A stretch of 64,000 nucleotides of DNA from contig CM054115.1 of the NCBI GenBank assembly GCA_028673005.1, positions 7,981,501-8,045,500 on the forward strand, written 5' to 3'. Both the position numbers and the translations under genes were made by a program. This DNA is from Tanypteryx hageni (Eukaryota > Arthropoda > Insecta > Odonata > Petaluridae). Shown piece by piece: positions 25,810 through 36,593 of this stretch (its first letter is position 1; every line of letters begins with the position of its first letter). The notes under the pieces are model-generated. The model had not been told where the DNA came from and did not search any database. It was given only the letters and a program-made list of their open reading frames with translations.

Positions 25810-27571
25810 ATGTTGGCCCTTTTGGACACAGGGGCGTCCATTTCACTTATCAATGAAGATACGGCGGTATTGCTTACGAAACCGGGCCGTCCTAGAGCTG
25901 TTAATATGGGAAAGCGGGTCGAATTAGCAGACGGGCGGTTAGTAGTTTTGGGTCCGATGGTTGGAGCCGCAATGGCGATAGGACAGACCGTGTGGAATAA
26001 TGATTTTTATATTTTGCCGCGGCTCACGTGTTCCGTGCTGCTTGGAGCGGACTTTTTCGCGCGATGTCGTCCAACAGTAAATTTCGATCAAAGGTCCATT
26101 ACGTTTCCAGATGGGCTTTGCGCTCCGTTATTAATCCACGACGACGATCGTGCGCGCAATGTAATCGCGAAAGAGATGAGTCACTCTCGTGATGTTCTAG
26201 TCGGGGCGGAAAATTTCGATAAATTCTTGGACGAGGAAATGCAATTATTCGAACATGCCCGAGGACGAACAGACGTCATCCGCCACCATATCGACACTGG
26301 TAACGAGAATCCCACTAAGCAAAGATATTACCCGGTTTCGCCCCGAATACAGGAAGAAATTAATGCTCAGGTGGATGATATGCTTTCCTCCTGTGTGATA
26401 GAGCCGTAAAAAGCCCGTGGTCGTCCCCGATCATATTAGTCCCAAAAATGGACAGCACGCGAAGGTTTGCGGTGGACTTTCGCAAAGTAAATTCTGTTAG
26501 CCGTAAGGATGCTTATCCGCTTCCATATATATCTGTTATTTTGGATAAACTAAAATGTGCGAAATTGGTCAGCACAATAGATTTAGAGAAAGGTTATTGG
26601 CAGGTGGAATTAGATCCCTATAGTAGAGAGAAAACGGCATTTACCGTCCCTGGTAAGGGGCTCTTTCAATTCTGTGTAATGCCCTTCGGGCTGCATAGTG
26701 CCGGGGCCACATTTCAAAGATTGATGGATTGTGTCCTTTGGCCCGAACTCGAGGCTTATGTCTTTTGTTATTCGGACGACATTATTGTTGCAAGCGAAAC
26801 CTACGAGGAACATTTGGCAATGCTCCGGAAGGTTTTTAAATTACTGTGGGATGCCGGTTTGAAAATTAACCGTGACTAATGTAACTTCTTAAAACGAAAG
26901 CTTAAATTTTTGGGCTCTATTGTCGGACACGGTAAATTAGAAGCTGATCCGGAACGCGTAGAAGGCGTTCAAAACTATCCTGTCCCAAAAAATGTTACGG
27001 AACTGAAACGATTCTTAGGCTTCGTGAGGTGGTATAAGAGGTTTATACCAGGGTTTTCCTCAATAGCTGAGCCCCTAACGAGTCTATTGAGGAAACGGTC
27101 GATGTGGAAGTGGCAGGAGAGTCAAATTACTGCATTCGAGAAGTTGAAAGATTGTCTGATTAACGCCCCCCTGACTTTAATCGCCCTTTCATTATACAAT
27201 GTGATGCCTCAGAGGTTGGAGTTGGTGCCGTCTTGTGCCAACAGACCGACTCGGGTGAGCAAGTTATAGCATACCCCTCCCGAAATCTCACCGCGGCGGA
27301 GCGCCAATATAGCGTTACGGAGCGGGAGGCACTTGCGGTAATATTCGCTGTAAGCCGTTTTAAATCATACGTGGAGGGCTACCATTTTGAGGTGATTACC
27401 GATCATGCATCGTTAATGTGGTTACTGAGCATGAAAAATACACTTGGCCGGCTCGCGCGATGGGTAACCCAGTTACAACATTTTGATTTTAAAATAACAC
27501 ACCGAAAAGGGGAAATGCATGTTGTCCCCGATACTCTCTCAAGAATATACTTCGTTGAGACTCCAGAATAG
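25810..27571 (+). pseudogene. gypsy pol: protease, RT, RNase H
   Basis: Protease frame 25810-26409 has LLDTGASISLI (active DTG) and VLLGADFF. RT frame 26409-26879 has DFRKVNSVSRKDAYPLP, STIDLEKGYWQVELD (motif A), FCVMPFGLHSAGATFQRLMD and CYSDDIIVAS (catalytic YSDD, where most gypsy elements have YLDD or YVDD). Then FLGFVRWYKRFIPGFSSIAEPL and the RNase H frame (27233-27571) with TDHASLMWLL. Stops at 26408 and 26878 and a shift near 27230 break it. Confidence 0.9.
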
Positions 27572-27601
27572 GAGGGGAAAAAAATAACAGAACCTTGGTA
27601 C

Positions 27602-28640
27602 TTGGAAACATATAAAGGTGTCGAGAATCACCCTGAAAATTTTAAACATTATGTCCTTATTGATGACCAACTATTTTGGCGAAAGAACGAGAACGACAAT
27701 TTATGGGTTCGACTAGTAGTTCCGAAAGAACAGCGAAAGGATCCTCTTATTAAGAATCATGGTAGCCCTTTCGCAGGGCACTTGGGAAATAGCAAAACCG
27801 ACCACCGCCTCCATAGGTTTTATTACTGGCCGAGTCTGAGGAAGAAGGTAGGACGGTACATAAAAGCATGTTAAAAGTGTCAGCAGTATAAGGTCGAACA
27901 ACTTAGTACGAAGGCTTCCACGGCGTGCTGTTGATATGGTGGTGATTTCCGGGATTCTGCCGTGTTGATCCATTTCCTGGACAATATTTCGCCGACGTTC
28001 CAGTCGGCTTCTTCAGGACCTGAAGAAGCCGACTGGATCCAACTGGATCCAACAGGCGCATATTGCCCCTTACCATCCAAGAGCCAATCCCAACAAAAGG
28101 TGTATTCGCACGCTCAAAAAAATGATATCCATGTATTGTCAGGGGGCTCAGAGGACATGGGACGAAAACATATCTAATTTAATGTTCGCCGTGCGGAGAG
28201 CGCAGCACGAATCGACCGGTGTATTTCCCACATGTCTTAACCTCGGTCGTGAATTGCGCGGCCCAAATGAGCCCTACAAGGAAATGAGCGAAGGGAATAA
28301 CAGACCATTTGAACCAAAGGAATATTACCAAGTTCTAAGGAGGAGCTTGGAAAAATCACATGAGAGGGCGAAAAAACTCATGAGAGAAGCAAGCGAGCGA
28401 CAGTCCCGATATTTTAACTTGCGCCGAAGGGAAGTCATTTTCAAGCGCGGCGACCTAGTTTGGAAAAGAAATCATATATTGTCAGATGCGGGTAAGGGTC
28501 TCTCAGCAAAATTGGATCCGAAGTTTGTGGAACCATTCAAAGTGGTTCGAGCACCACATCTATGAACTCCAAAACCTGAAGGGGAAGACAATTGGGACAG
28601 TTCATGTCGAAGATTTACGCCCTTTTGAGCACTAATGATC
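27602..28640 (+). pseudogene. gypsy integrase with core replaced by Penelope scrap
   Basis: The N-terminal HHCC finger is visible (HGSPFAGHLG, then AC and KCQQYK after a stop), and the C-terminal part resumes at about 28060 with WDENISNLMFAVRRAQHESTG, GRELRGP and the basic, GDLVWKRNHILS tail. The catalytic DDE core between them is gone and about 140 bases of foreign sequence (27905-28047) occupy the place. The C-terminal frame breaks near 28555. Confidence 0.8.
27905..28047 (-). ncRNA. Penelope-type terminal repeat, hammerhead-like core
   Basis: On the minus strand ctgaaga is followed by a perfect 6-bp stem (gccgac/gtcggc), then gaaa and attgtcc: the hammerhead core order CUGANGA, stem II, GAAA, GUC, with one extra base before stem II. 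The downstream wording (aaatggatcaacacgg, cccggaaatcacc) is typical of Penelope terminal repeats. The right part forms an 18-bp inverted repeat centred near 28018. Confidence 0.5.
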
Positions 28641-28662
28641 TCTTTTTTCAGGGGAGGAGCTA

Positions 28663-28952
28663 TGTGATGGTGGTCATTATTGGCCCATTCAAAATTGGGG
28701 TTGACCACTTTCCTTTTCGAGGATATGGCAGCACCGTCGTAGGTGGTCGGGCGGTGAGAGGACGGACATGAAGAGGAGAGGAGGCAGTCGGGTAGAGAAA
28801 GGAAGAAGGAGAGATCCCGGAGGAAGCAGGAGAGAAAGACCGGCACGGGAACAGTCTGAGCCTACCGACCTGGGACCATTCTTGTGTTGCTTGTGATTTA
28901 TTTTTCGAGAATAAAAGGTCGCTGTTATTCACGGAGAATTGCGTATAATTCA
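28663..28952 (+). repeat. gypsy 3' LTR
   Basis: Begins tgtgatggtgg directly after a polypurine tract and ends near tataattca before Polinton dUTPase sequence resumes. No second copy occurs in the window, so the exact right boundary is uncertain by a few bases. Confidence 0.6.
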
Positions 28953-28955
28953 ATA

Positions 28956-29314
28956 TTATTTACAAACTTGTATAAAAAGTTTCACACTCTGACATTTCTC
29001 AGATATAATTTGACATTTTTTCATGCCTTTAGTTATATAAAAGTCAATGTCACTATTATTATAATGTAGCATCTTAATTTCCCTTTTATAATCGAGATCT
29101 ATCACTCCCGCACCAACTTCCACTCCATACTTCAAACTCAATCCTGATTTTGACGCCAGCCTCCCATCCGGTATCTCAATAATTAGTCCCGTATTAATAA
29201 ACTTTCTACTCCTCCTCTCTATCACACACTCCTTAAGTCGTATCTTGCAGCCACCCCGTACACCTTTTTAAGCAGCTGAGCCTCGGCATCAACTTTAACC
29301 ACGTTTACGTTCAT
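28956..29314 (-). pseudogene. dUTPase (Polinton accessory gene)
   Basis: Deoxyuridine triphosphatase, cleaving dUTP to dUMP and keeping uracil out of DNA. Starts MNVNVVKVDAEAQLLKKV; motif 1 VAARYDLRS is followed by a frameshift at about 29227, after which come motif 2/3-like SKSGLSLKYGVEVGAGVID and DYKREIKMLHYN, and KGMKKCQIISEKC. Length (about 120 codons) is short for the trimeric family because the Gly-rich C-terminal motif 5 is missing. It lies upstream of the polymerase on the same strand, split from it by the gypsy insertion, so it most likely belongs to Polinton P. Confidence 0.82.
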
Positions 29315-29506
29315 GATATGTAAAATTATGACATGACACAGAAGATTATGAAAAAACAACTAAAAAGTTACTCTTGGAAAGGTAAGAAACAAAGAAAATG
29401 CAGTTACCCCTGCGAGGTAGGCGTCCCCCAAGACTTTGCCCCTTAAACTAAGCAACCAACAAGGCAATTATTTGAATATATGCAACCCGCAGCACACACC
29501 CTAGCC
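29315..29506. other. Short non-coding gap
   Basis: No feature seen apart from ccctagcc at 29499-29506, which is the left target duplication of the hAT element that follows. Confidence 0.5.
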
Positions 29507-30573
29507 CAGGGGTTCCCAACCTTGGGTACCCGTGCCCCCAGGGGGTACGGGAAGCTTGTCCAGTGGGTACGGTGAATAACAGGTAAATAGTTATATTATG
29601 CTATTAATATATTCCAAAAATAGTTATGTTATCCACATTTCCGGGCTATTCCATGTTGGTATTGTCTGTCAGCAGCACAAGCAACATTTCAGGTCTCTTT
29701 TCTGACACGGACACTGTGAGGTTGCATAGACTTCTTCTCACTGCAGGGTCCGATAACTCAAAATGCCCGGTTAAGATTCAAGATAGCTAGTGAAATTGCC
29801 AGATCGGCGCCCCCTCGAGGTTCGCCTCCGCGACATCTGCACCTCCTTCGCATGCGCGTGACGTACTGTATGGTACACACTTCAACTGCTTTATTTTGGC
29901 ATACTCACAGTAAACACGTTTTAATGATAAAGATTTAGATTAAAACGAGCACGATTTGGTAAGAATATCACACTTCATGACCATGGATTTATTACCCCGA
30001 AGAAGCCAGCACTGGAGGCCAGTTATCGCGTCGCATTGAGGGTCGCCAAAAAAAGGAAACCACATACAATTGCTGAGACATTAGTGAAGTCGTGTGCTAT
30101 GGACATGGTTGAGTTGATGTGTGGTAAAGAAGCAAAACAGAAAATTGCACAAATTCCATTTTCAAATAAGACAATTTATGACTGGATTTGAGGCATGTCA
30201 GAAGACATATTCTGTACAGGTAGTGTTGGAAATCAAGAAAAGTATTGCAGAAATTGGGTAACGGTTGGATGAATCAACTGATGTTTACAATTGTGCTCAG
30301 CTTCTGCTGGTTGACAAAAACAGAGCCAAGGGTCTCACTAATAAATTTGACTGTGTTCTGATAAGCATTTAAAAACATTATAATACAAAAAAATATCGTT
30401 ATGTACTGAATAAAGTTAATTGATGAAAAATTAATGAATCTGTTTATTTAATTTCTTATGTACATATGTATGGTAAACTCGAGAATTTATTTCCTTTTAT
30501 ATTGAATAGGGGGTACGGGAAGGTTTACTAAGAGCCAAAGGGGTACGGGGACCGAAAAAGGTTGGGAACCCGG
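29507..30573 (+). mobile_element. Non-autonomous hAT element with 8-bp TSD
   Basis: Starts caggggttcccaacctt and ends ggttgggaacccgg, inverted termini of hAT type. Flanks ccctagcc (left) and ccctagac (right) are 7-of-8 matching target duplications. Inside (about 29990-30330) a broken transposase frame reads ALEASYRVALRVAKKRK and PFSNKTIYDW, a ZBED5/SCAND3-like hAT. At 1067 bp it is an internally deleted derivative that would depend on a transposase made elsewhere. Confidence 0.85.
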
Positions 30574-31125
30574 CCCTAGACCCATTGGGAGGGTTGGAGT
30601 GGGTATAGCGGACTGTCTATGGGAGTTAGTAGGATTCTTATAATAACCCTCCTCGCATACACGCGTTTGCTTTAAGAAAGGTTAGGCAATTCCCATTACA
30701 CATTATAAGCGATTGATCCTTGAGTATAGGCGGAGTTAACATGCTCGTATAAAATGGCGATCCTGCATAGCAGGCGGGGTTAACATGCTCTTCCTACAAT
30801 ATGGCGGGGTGGATTTACTAGGTTATGATGTGGTGGGGGGTGGGTGGAGCTAAGAAATCAGAGGAGTACCTCTTTAAAGCTTATGAACACCGTGTAATAT
30901 TCAAGCATTACAAGACCTATTTTGGGGTATTTTTCCGGCGGGTTTTGATGAGATTCGATAATATGTACCATTATTTAAGGTTTTTCAAACATTATGAATT
31001 TAAACAGAATCCGTTTATTTTGTAAAGGGGTTTCCATATGAAACATCCCATTACAATACTTTGGTAAGTGTCGCAGAGACAATCTGTGCGACTAGTTTTT
31101 TTTTGATTTATCGTTATCATTATAT
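30574..31125. other. No gene recognised
   Basis: Contains two imperfect copies of a gcgg(a/g)gttaacatgctc phrase (about 30731 and 30773). No coding support. Confidence 0.4.
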
Positions 31126-31330
31126 TTATTTCAACTTACCAGAATAAAAAAAACAGTCGTCTTCTTTGACGTTTCGACGTTGACCTCTCGGTGAAAGCAC
31201 CGTAATCAAGTTGATCTCCACGAAGTCTTCTAAGCGCAGCGTATCGTTTACTTGAAGCTTTCCTTCGTTGGACCGCAGTTGGTTATGAGTGGAGACGATC
31301 GAGCTCCTTATATACAACTTTCCATTTTTC
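31126..31330 (-). repeat. Penelope-type terminal repeat fragment
   Basis: On the minus strand it reads ttgattacggtgctttcacc, then gaggtcaacgtcgaaacgtc. This wording, with cgaaacgtc after a hairpin, is typical of Penelope terminal repeats in invertebrates. No RT is attached. The assignment is from recognition of the phrase only. Confidence 0.4.
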
Positions 31331-31402
31331 CAAATTCGCGTATATTGCAACCTAATCATGAACTGTTCACGTGAACACTCCTTGACGTTGCCAAGTAACC
31401 TT

Positions 31403-31600
31403 GACGCAATCACACGGATGCACTTAGTGAAAGACATCTGGGAGCTTGCATCAGCATCATATGATATCCTTGGCTTTATCATAGCGGTTATTTTTTATGG
31501 TGATGCAATCACTCGGATGCACTTAGTGAAAGACATCTGGGAGTTTGAATCAGCATCATACGATATCCTTGGCTTCATCTTAGCGGTTATTTTTTATGCT
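31403..31600. repeat. Two-copy tandem duplication, period about 99 bp
   Basis: gatgcaatcac.cggatgcac and the following sequence through gatatccttggctt and agcggttattttttatg occur twice, starting at 31403 and 31502. The two copies differ at about seven positions. The long plus-strand open frame over it (31289-31642) is created by the duplication and is not supported as a gene. Confidence 0.85.
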
Positions 31601-32112
31601 TTCGTATGCGATTTCTCATCCGGTTATTCTACGCCGTCATAGGGGTAGCACGTGATTACTAGGATTTGAAGCTTCCGCAAAACTTTAGTATATAAGACTC
31701 GCTGAAATCTTTAAAAATCTCTCTTCTTTGACTAGTAATAGCAGCAACAGCAGCAGATATTCGGTAAGCATAACATTCATTTCTTTTATAACTTTTTTAT
31801 CACTTCTCACTCTGAGAAAGCTTTGACATTACCCTCATAGCTGGAATATTTCATTAGAATACCTTCACCTCCGATACTACCACTATCTCCATTACCACCG
31901 CCGTCTCCGTCAACACCACCGTCATCACTACCGTCACTGTCATCACATAAAGTTGGAATTTATTGGTAATTAATTCTGCATTTTTCACTCAAGCCCTAAT
32001 TCTTCCCCTCTTTTTAGATGGAACCTTTGAAGAAGAGGTTATCTTCATTGCAGCAGTAGCTGCCATGTGTAAAGGTGGGAGAGTTAAATGAGGGGGAAAT
32101 GTACCCCATTTT

Positions 32113-32298
32113 ATGTTTTATAAAACGACAACAAGATACGGACCGGCATTGATTGCTGAAATTACGAATAGGAAGAGACCATCTTGGAGGGCAAAAATAT
32201 ATCTTCCCAGAAGATATAATAATATCTCCGTCAAGGAGATATTAGAATATAATGCTGGTCAAGAAAAGTTCAGTTTGTTAAAAAGAATGAATGTTTAG
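32113..32298 (+). CDS. Small opposite-strand ORF by Polinton P terminus
   Basis: Frame of 61 codons: FYKTTTRYGPALIAEI, then KIYLPRRYNNISVKEI and a basic end. It resembles small Polinton-associated proteins with a T-x-Y/F-G...LP-x-R/K-F pattern, possibly an OB-like fold; that comparison is from memory of the pattern and is weak. It sits inside the right terminal repeat, on the strand opposite to the dUTPase and polymerase. The normal N-terminus may be longer. Confidence 0.35.
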   Translation: MFYKTTTRYGPALIAEITNRKRPSWRAKIYLPRRYNNISVKEILEYNAGQEKFSLLKRMNV

Positions 32299-32329
32299 TA
32301 AAAAACGTTAAAAAATAAAAAGCATGCGT

Positions 32330-32851
32330 TAACCGCTGTCTTTGTTTTTTTTTTCATTTCACCTCTTGCATGTCACACGTTCTTCTCGAGTTCATATATC
32401 CTAAAAAGTCTCCAAAAAAGGATTCAAATATCCCAATATTAAAGCTCTACCAACTGAGCTATTTGGACCTCGATATATAAAACGTGCGCTTTTCGTATTT
32501 CAGTCGTTAAATGTTCTCAACAATAATAGTGCCACCTAATTTAATATTTAGTAACGCACTGCGGTCGTCATCTGTTACAGTGCAGACAACCTGTCCTTCA
32601 ACTTTACAACATTCATATTTTCGGCACGATTGCGCATGTGCTATTCATTTGTATTTGGCAAAACCGCATTCGATACATCACAACTCACTTGACAACACTG
32701 CTTTTTGAGCGGCTTTTGTTTTTGGTTACAACGTTTTCCGAGTGGTGGCGTCAGAGGTCGGTCATGTGACTGGATGTGACGTTATAAATAAAAGATGGAG
32801 GCTAAAATCCAAGATAGCGGACTACGCCAGGATCGGCATTTCCCAACTACT
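32330..32851 (+). repeat. Polinton P right terminal repeat
   Basis: Homologous, in the same orientation, to 47190-47274 joined with 53545-54178. Shared phrases: ttgcatgt.acac/attttctt, the tRNA-like segment, ttaaatgttctcaacaa, aacgcactgcggtcgtcat and gccaggat.ggcatttccc. It ends ...act at 32851 (Polintons end in CT), followed by the 6-bp flank atgggc (32852-32857) and hAT coding sequence. Compared with the other copy it lacks a 12-bp palindrome next to the tRNA-like part and an internal 180-bp duplication. Confidence 0.85.
32420..32468 (-). repeat. Truncated tRNA-like sequence
   Basis: Read on the minus strand, gtccaaatagctcagttggtagagct is an intact acceptor/D-arm start; the anticodon region is deleted and the T-arm is reduced to tttgaatcc. 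Derived from the same source as 17171-17242 and 53562-53635. Confidence 0.65.
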
Positions 32852-32857
32852 ATGGGC

Positions 32858-33525
32858 CGATTATTGAAGACTTTCAAACGTCACCTACGAGGCATTCGCG
32901 AGCAATTCGGGAAGTATTTTCTAGAAGGTGATAAAGGATTTGAGTGGATCAGGAATCCTTCTGCAATCATGCACCACATTGAAGATATCGATATCAAACT
33001 TCCATCAAAAGAGGTGGATAATCTTGTGAAACTTGCCTTGGACTTGTCACTGAAGTTGGTGTTCAGCGAGAAAAGTTTGACGGATTTTAGATCCACGCAC
33101 GGTAGGAATACCCCGGACTTACCGACGTAGCATTGAAGGACCTGCTGATGTTCTCAACAACATAACTGCGAGGTGGGATTTTCATCTTGTGGGGCTGAAA
33201 ACAAAGAAGAGGAATCGGCTGAACGTGGAACCCGACATGAGATTAAAACTCTCCAGTCTGGAACCAGACGTGACCTCATTGGTGGCTCATAAAAAACAGC
33301 GCCGTTCTTCCCATTGATTCAGATGATATTTTTGGTGGTATCGGAGAATAATACCATTTAAACTTATGCGTCTAATATGCCTGAATTTTTTTGTACCATT
33401 TTCATTATTTTGTTCGTATCCAATTCTTTGTTATCACCAAGTTCTTTTCCCACTGGGGAAGGTGGGCCGCGCGGTCTTTTGCTTAGCCTAAGTGGACCGC
33501 GGTCAAAAAAGTTTGAGAACCACTG
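32858..33525 (+). pseudogene. hAT3 C-terminal half (split by Polinton P)
   Basis: The frame continues from Polinton flank atgggc into RLLKTFKRHL, EQFGKYF, WIRNPS and LKLVFSEKSL, then in other frames KKRNRLNVEPDMRLKLSS and a terminal VAHKKQRRSSH stop: the hATC end of a ZBED/SCAND3-like transposase. The right terminus gtttgagaaccactg ends at 33525 and is followed by cgctaagc. The N-terminal half of the same element is at 54179-56345 on the minus strand; its frame KKLMG joins RLLKT exactly with one copy of the Polinton duplication. Confidence 0.85.
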
Positions 33526-35389
33526 CGCTAAGCAATAAGGGACTATCTAAATAGCGCGTTACGGAACTAAAGATTATGTGCTCAAGTATCTTGCACGATA
33601 ATGAAGTTAGAAAAATTGGCCTTTAATTTTCGGGGCTCTCTCTGTCGCTGCCCTTATGGATGGGCGTACCGTGTGCCATCTTCTAATCTTTAGGAACTAC
33701 ACTTTCCGTAATGGACTTCTCAAATATAATTTTTAAATACGGCGCGATTTCATATGCTAAATATTTCAATACTCGTGCGGGTATTTTCTTCGGCCTAGGA
33801 CATTTACTTGGTTTAACTGAATGAAGTTGGAGCTCGATATCATTTTCGGAAAATATCAAATCTTCCATTGAGTCGCCCTGATGCATAGGAATAGTGGTTT
33901 CACATTCATCGTCATTCGGAGTAAAAGCTATCTTAAAGTGTTGATTCAATAGCTTTGCTTTCTCCGCCATATCGTGAACCACATTTTCCGTTTTCGATAT
34001 CAGTGACTCAAGAGTGGGGCCTCTACCTTGGACTTCTCTGATATAAGACCAAAATGTTTTCGGGTTCTCTTTCAAGTTATCTCGTAAAACCTTCTTTTTG
34101 TAATGATTAAACGCATTACGCATTGACACTCTGGTTATGGAGCGCACCTCCTTGTATTGCTGCCTTAACGTTGCAATCTGTTCGACTGTAGCTGTTGAGG
34201 ATATGTTATTTACGCGAGAGTAGAGTTTTCTTTGCCGTCAGAGAGCGCTCCTAACTTCCTGGTTGTACCATCTAGGTTCTGCATTTTCACGCTTCAGTTT
34301 GCGTGGAATAAATTTATCTGTACAATCTCGCATCATATCTCTAAAGATGCACCAGGATTCTTGCGCGTCTGCAACATCTGTTACCTCGCAGAAATTAATA
34401 TATTTATTTCGCGGAAAAGACCTATATCTAGTGAAATCGACTTTGGCGAATACATAAAGCTTTCTTTTAGCCTTAACCTGCTTCTCAATGTTTAGCTGAA
34501 ACTCCACGTACACTGCCTTGTGATCGCTTATTCCCTCAGCAACAGATACCCTATGCATACGCTCAAGAAGATTAGTAGCAAATAAATCTAATATATTATT
34601 AAATCTCTTGGGAAATCTCACTAACTGATACAATGAAACTTTGCCGAAAGTTTCATGTAAAGCCTCGAACAACGCACGCTCTCTACCACCGGGATGAAAG
34701 CAATTGTGCCTCCAATTAAAGGACCGAAGATTGAAATCGCCCACGATTAAAATGGCTTTACCTTTATTAATCAAATTTTGCATCGCCACTTCTTTCTCCG
34801 GATAATAAATAGTTTCCACACTCGCGTTTGGTGGTCTATAAAAGATGCATATATTTACAGTTTTACAGTCGCTCCCTTTCACACTACATCAAACACTTTC
34901 GACATCGTTATAAATAATCTTTATTGGGTAATTTTTTATTTATTTCTAACTGCTATAAAGATTGCAACTCCCGATCAGATACATCGATCTTTTCTAAAAA
35001 CGCTATGGTCCCGAGGAAAGATCTCCTGACTGGCTATGTACGCCGATAGACAATTTTTTGTACCTATCATTACATCAGCACGTAGACTAAGAATAAGATG
35101 TTCAAGTTCGGCCTCCTTCCTGCGAATGCTGCGACAAATAACCGTAGCGATTTTTAGTTTATCGCTATTACTACGTAAAGTAGCCTCGGGCTCTACTGAA
35201 TTATTATTATTTACTCCATCCTTGTCCATCCTATTACGTAGAGTATTTCTACGCTTAGAACGTATTTCACTGTTAATTACCATCGCGTTTATAGTGGAAT
35301 GAGTGTCGGACGTATTACTACTATTGATGTGCATCTCAACGCTTGATGAATAATTACCATTCCTTAAATCTAACCTAAAAAACGCTAGC
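33526..35389 (-). pseudogene. LINE2 middle part: endonuclease and start of RT
   Basis: CR1/L2-like ORF2 in broken frames. Endonuclease: VICRSIRRKEAELEHLI, DVMIGTKNC (catalytic Glu region, TK for TE), ICIFYRPPNAS, VGDFNLRSFNW and ISDHKAVYVEF. Then a linker and RT beginning (LKYLAYEIAPYLKIIFEKS, LTSLSCKILEHIIFSS). At 33526 it is cut by the hAT end; with one copy of gcttagcg the frame LDSPLLLS continues to GCQHGFQRGRSC at 56346. The 5' side is cut at 35389 by the Polinton Q terminus. Confidence 0.85.
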
Positions 35390-35395
35390 ATGCTC

Positions 35396-36110
35396 AGTAA
35401 GGTGATTTTAGCGGTTCTGGCACAGGTAAAGGCCAAGCTAAAGGTCAAGGTCACCCTATTATGCAGTCAGAACACGTGTTCTCAAGGACACCTGCAGCCA
35501 ACTTCCGTCCTCCGACTTAAAGGCAGCAGCACAACTGGCCAACTCAAGGCTATGGCAAAACTCCAAGGACACTGTATTGCGCAGAATCGGCACGTGTACT
35601 CAATGCCGCAGCACACCTGGTCAACTCAAGGCTATGGAAAAACTCCAAGGACACTGTATTGCGCAGAAACAGCACGTGTACTCAATGCCGCAGCACACCT
35701 GGTCAACTCCAGGCTATGGCAAAACTCCAAGGACACTGTATTGCGCAGAATCGGCACGTGTACTCAATGCCGCAGCACCTGGTCAACTAAAGGCTATGGC
35801 AAAACTCCAAGGACACTGTATTGCGCAGAATCGGCACGTGTACTCAATGCCGCAGCACACCTGGCCAACTCAAGTCTATGGCAAAACTCCAAGGACACTG
35901 CATTGCGCAGTAACGGCACGTGTACTCAATGCCGCAGCACATCTGGTCAACTCAAGGCTATGGCAAAACTCCAAGGATACTGTATTGCGCAGTAAGGATA
36001 CGGCTACTCGAGGCCACAGCTCACCTTAGCGGTTCTGGCACAGGTCAAGGCTAAGCTAAAGGTCAAGGTCAACCTATTATGCAGTCGGAACACGTGTAAT
36101 CAAGATATTT
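35396..36110 (+). repeat. Polinton Q right terminus with six 82-bp units
   Basis: Starts agtaaggtgattttagcgg after atgctc, and ends aatcaagatattt. Same layout as 16664-17134 but with six tandem units (35541-36025), unit 3 two bases shorter. Each full unit carries cacgtg. The two flanking leads (ttagcggttctggcacag...) are direct repeats of about 70 bp. In the restored order this is the inverted partner of the left terminus. Confidence 0.75.
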
Positions 36111-36593
36111 ACAAACGTGACTTGACTCATTTTCTGCCAACTACGAGGATGTGTTATCGAATATTAATGTGAGCGACTCATGAGAGGAGGCCTGCCAATA
36201 AACGTGACTTGATCACGGTAGCATATGCCAAGTATGAAGACGCGAATTGCTTCGACTTACCCGGATATGGTTGGAGGACATCTGGTAGTTTACGTCACGC
36301 ATTAGAGAAACTCATAAAAGGTCGAAAAATTCTCTCAGAATTCCAGTGGCTGTTTTACTGCGAGACGTTGTTTATTTGGAAACGGTAGATCTCTCGCATT
36401 TCCGGCACTATATTCACTGCGTGTGAAAGAAAAGCGATATTATCGGTGCTATATTTTGGGGTATGTTTTCTATATATTTACTCACAAGTAAAATATTTAA
36501 AATAGTATTACGAGTCGCACTAAAAGATTAAACGCTTCATCTTCATAGTTACCATCTGTCTACACCTACATTCCCTCCTTACCTCTTTTCATA
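36111..36593. promoter_or_regulatory. Polinton Q 5' leader region
   Basis: Non-coding stretch between the terminus and the first ORF. aaacgtgacttga occurs twice (36113 and 36201). No tRNA-like segment is present, unlike the other Polinton ends. It probably carries the promoter for the polymerase side, but I see no decisive element. Confidence 0.35.

Larger units (their letters stand above)
25234..28952 (+). mobile_element. Ty3/gypsy element, 5'-truncated, one LTR left
   Basis: Plus-strand LTR retrotransposon inside the Polinton, between the polymerase and dUTPase. It holds gag end, protease, RT, RNase H, a broken integrase, a polypurine tract (ttcaggggaggagct, 28646-28661) and a 3' LTR (28663-28952). 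The 5' LTR and most of gag are absent, and the left edge lies directly against polymerase sequence, so a deletion took the 5' end. Confidence 0.85.

Noticed and set aside
35541..36025. CRISPR array
   Set aside because: Units of 82 bp are head-to-tail without spacers and the setting is an animal genome; it is an ordinary tandem repeat.
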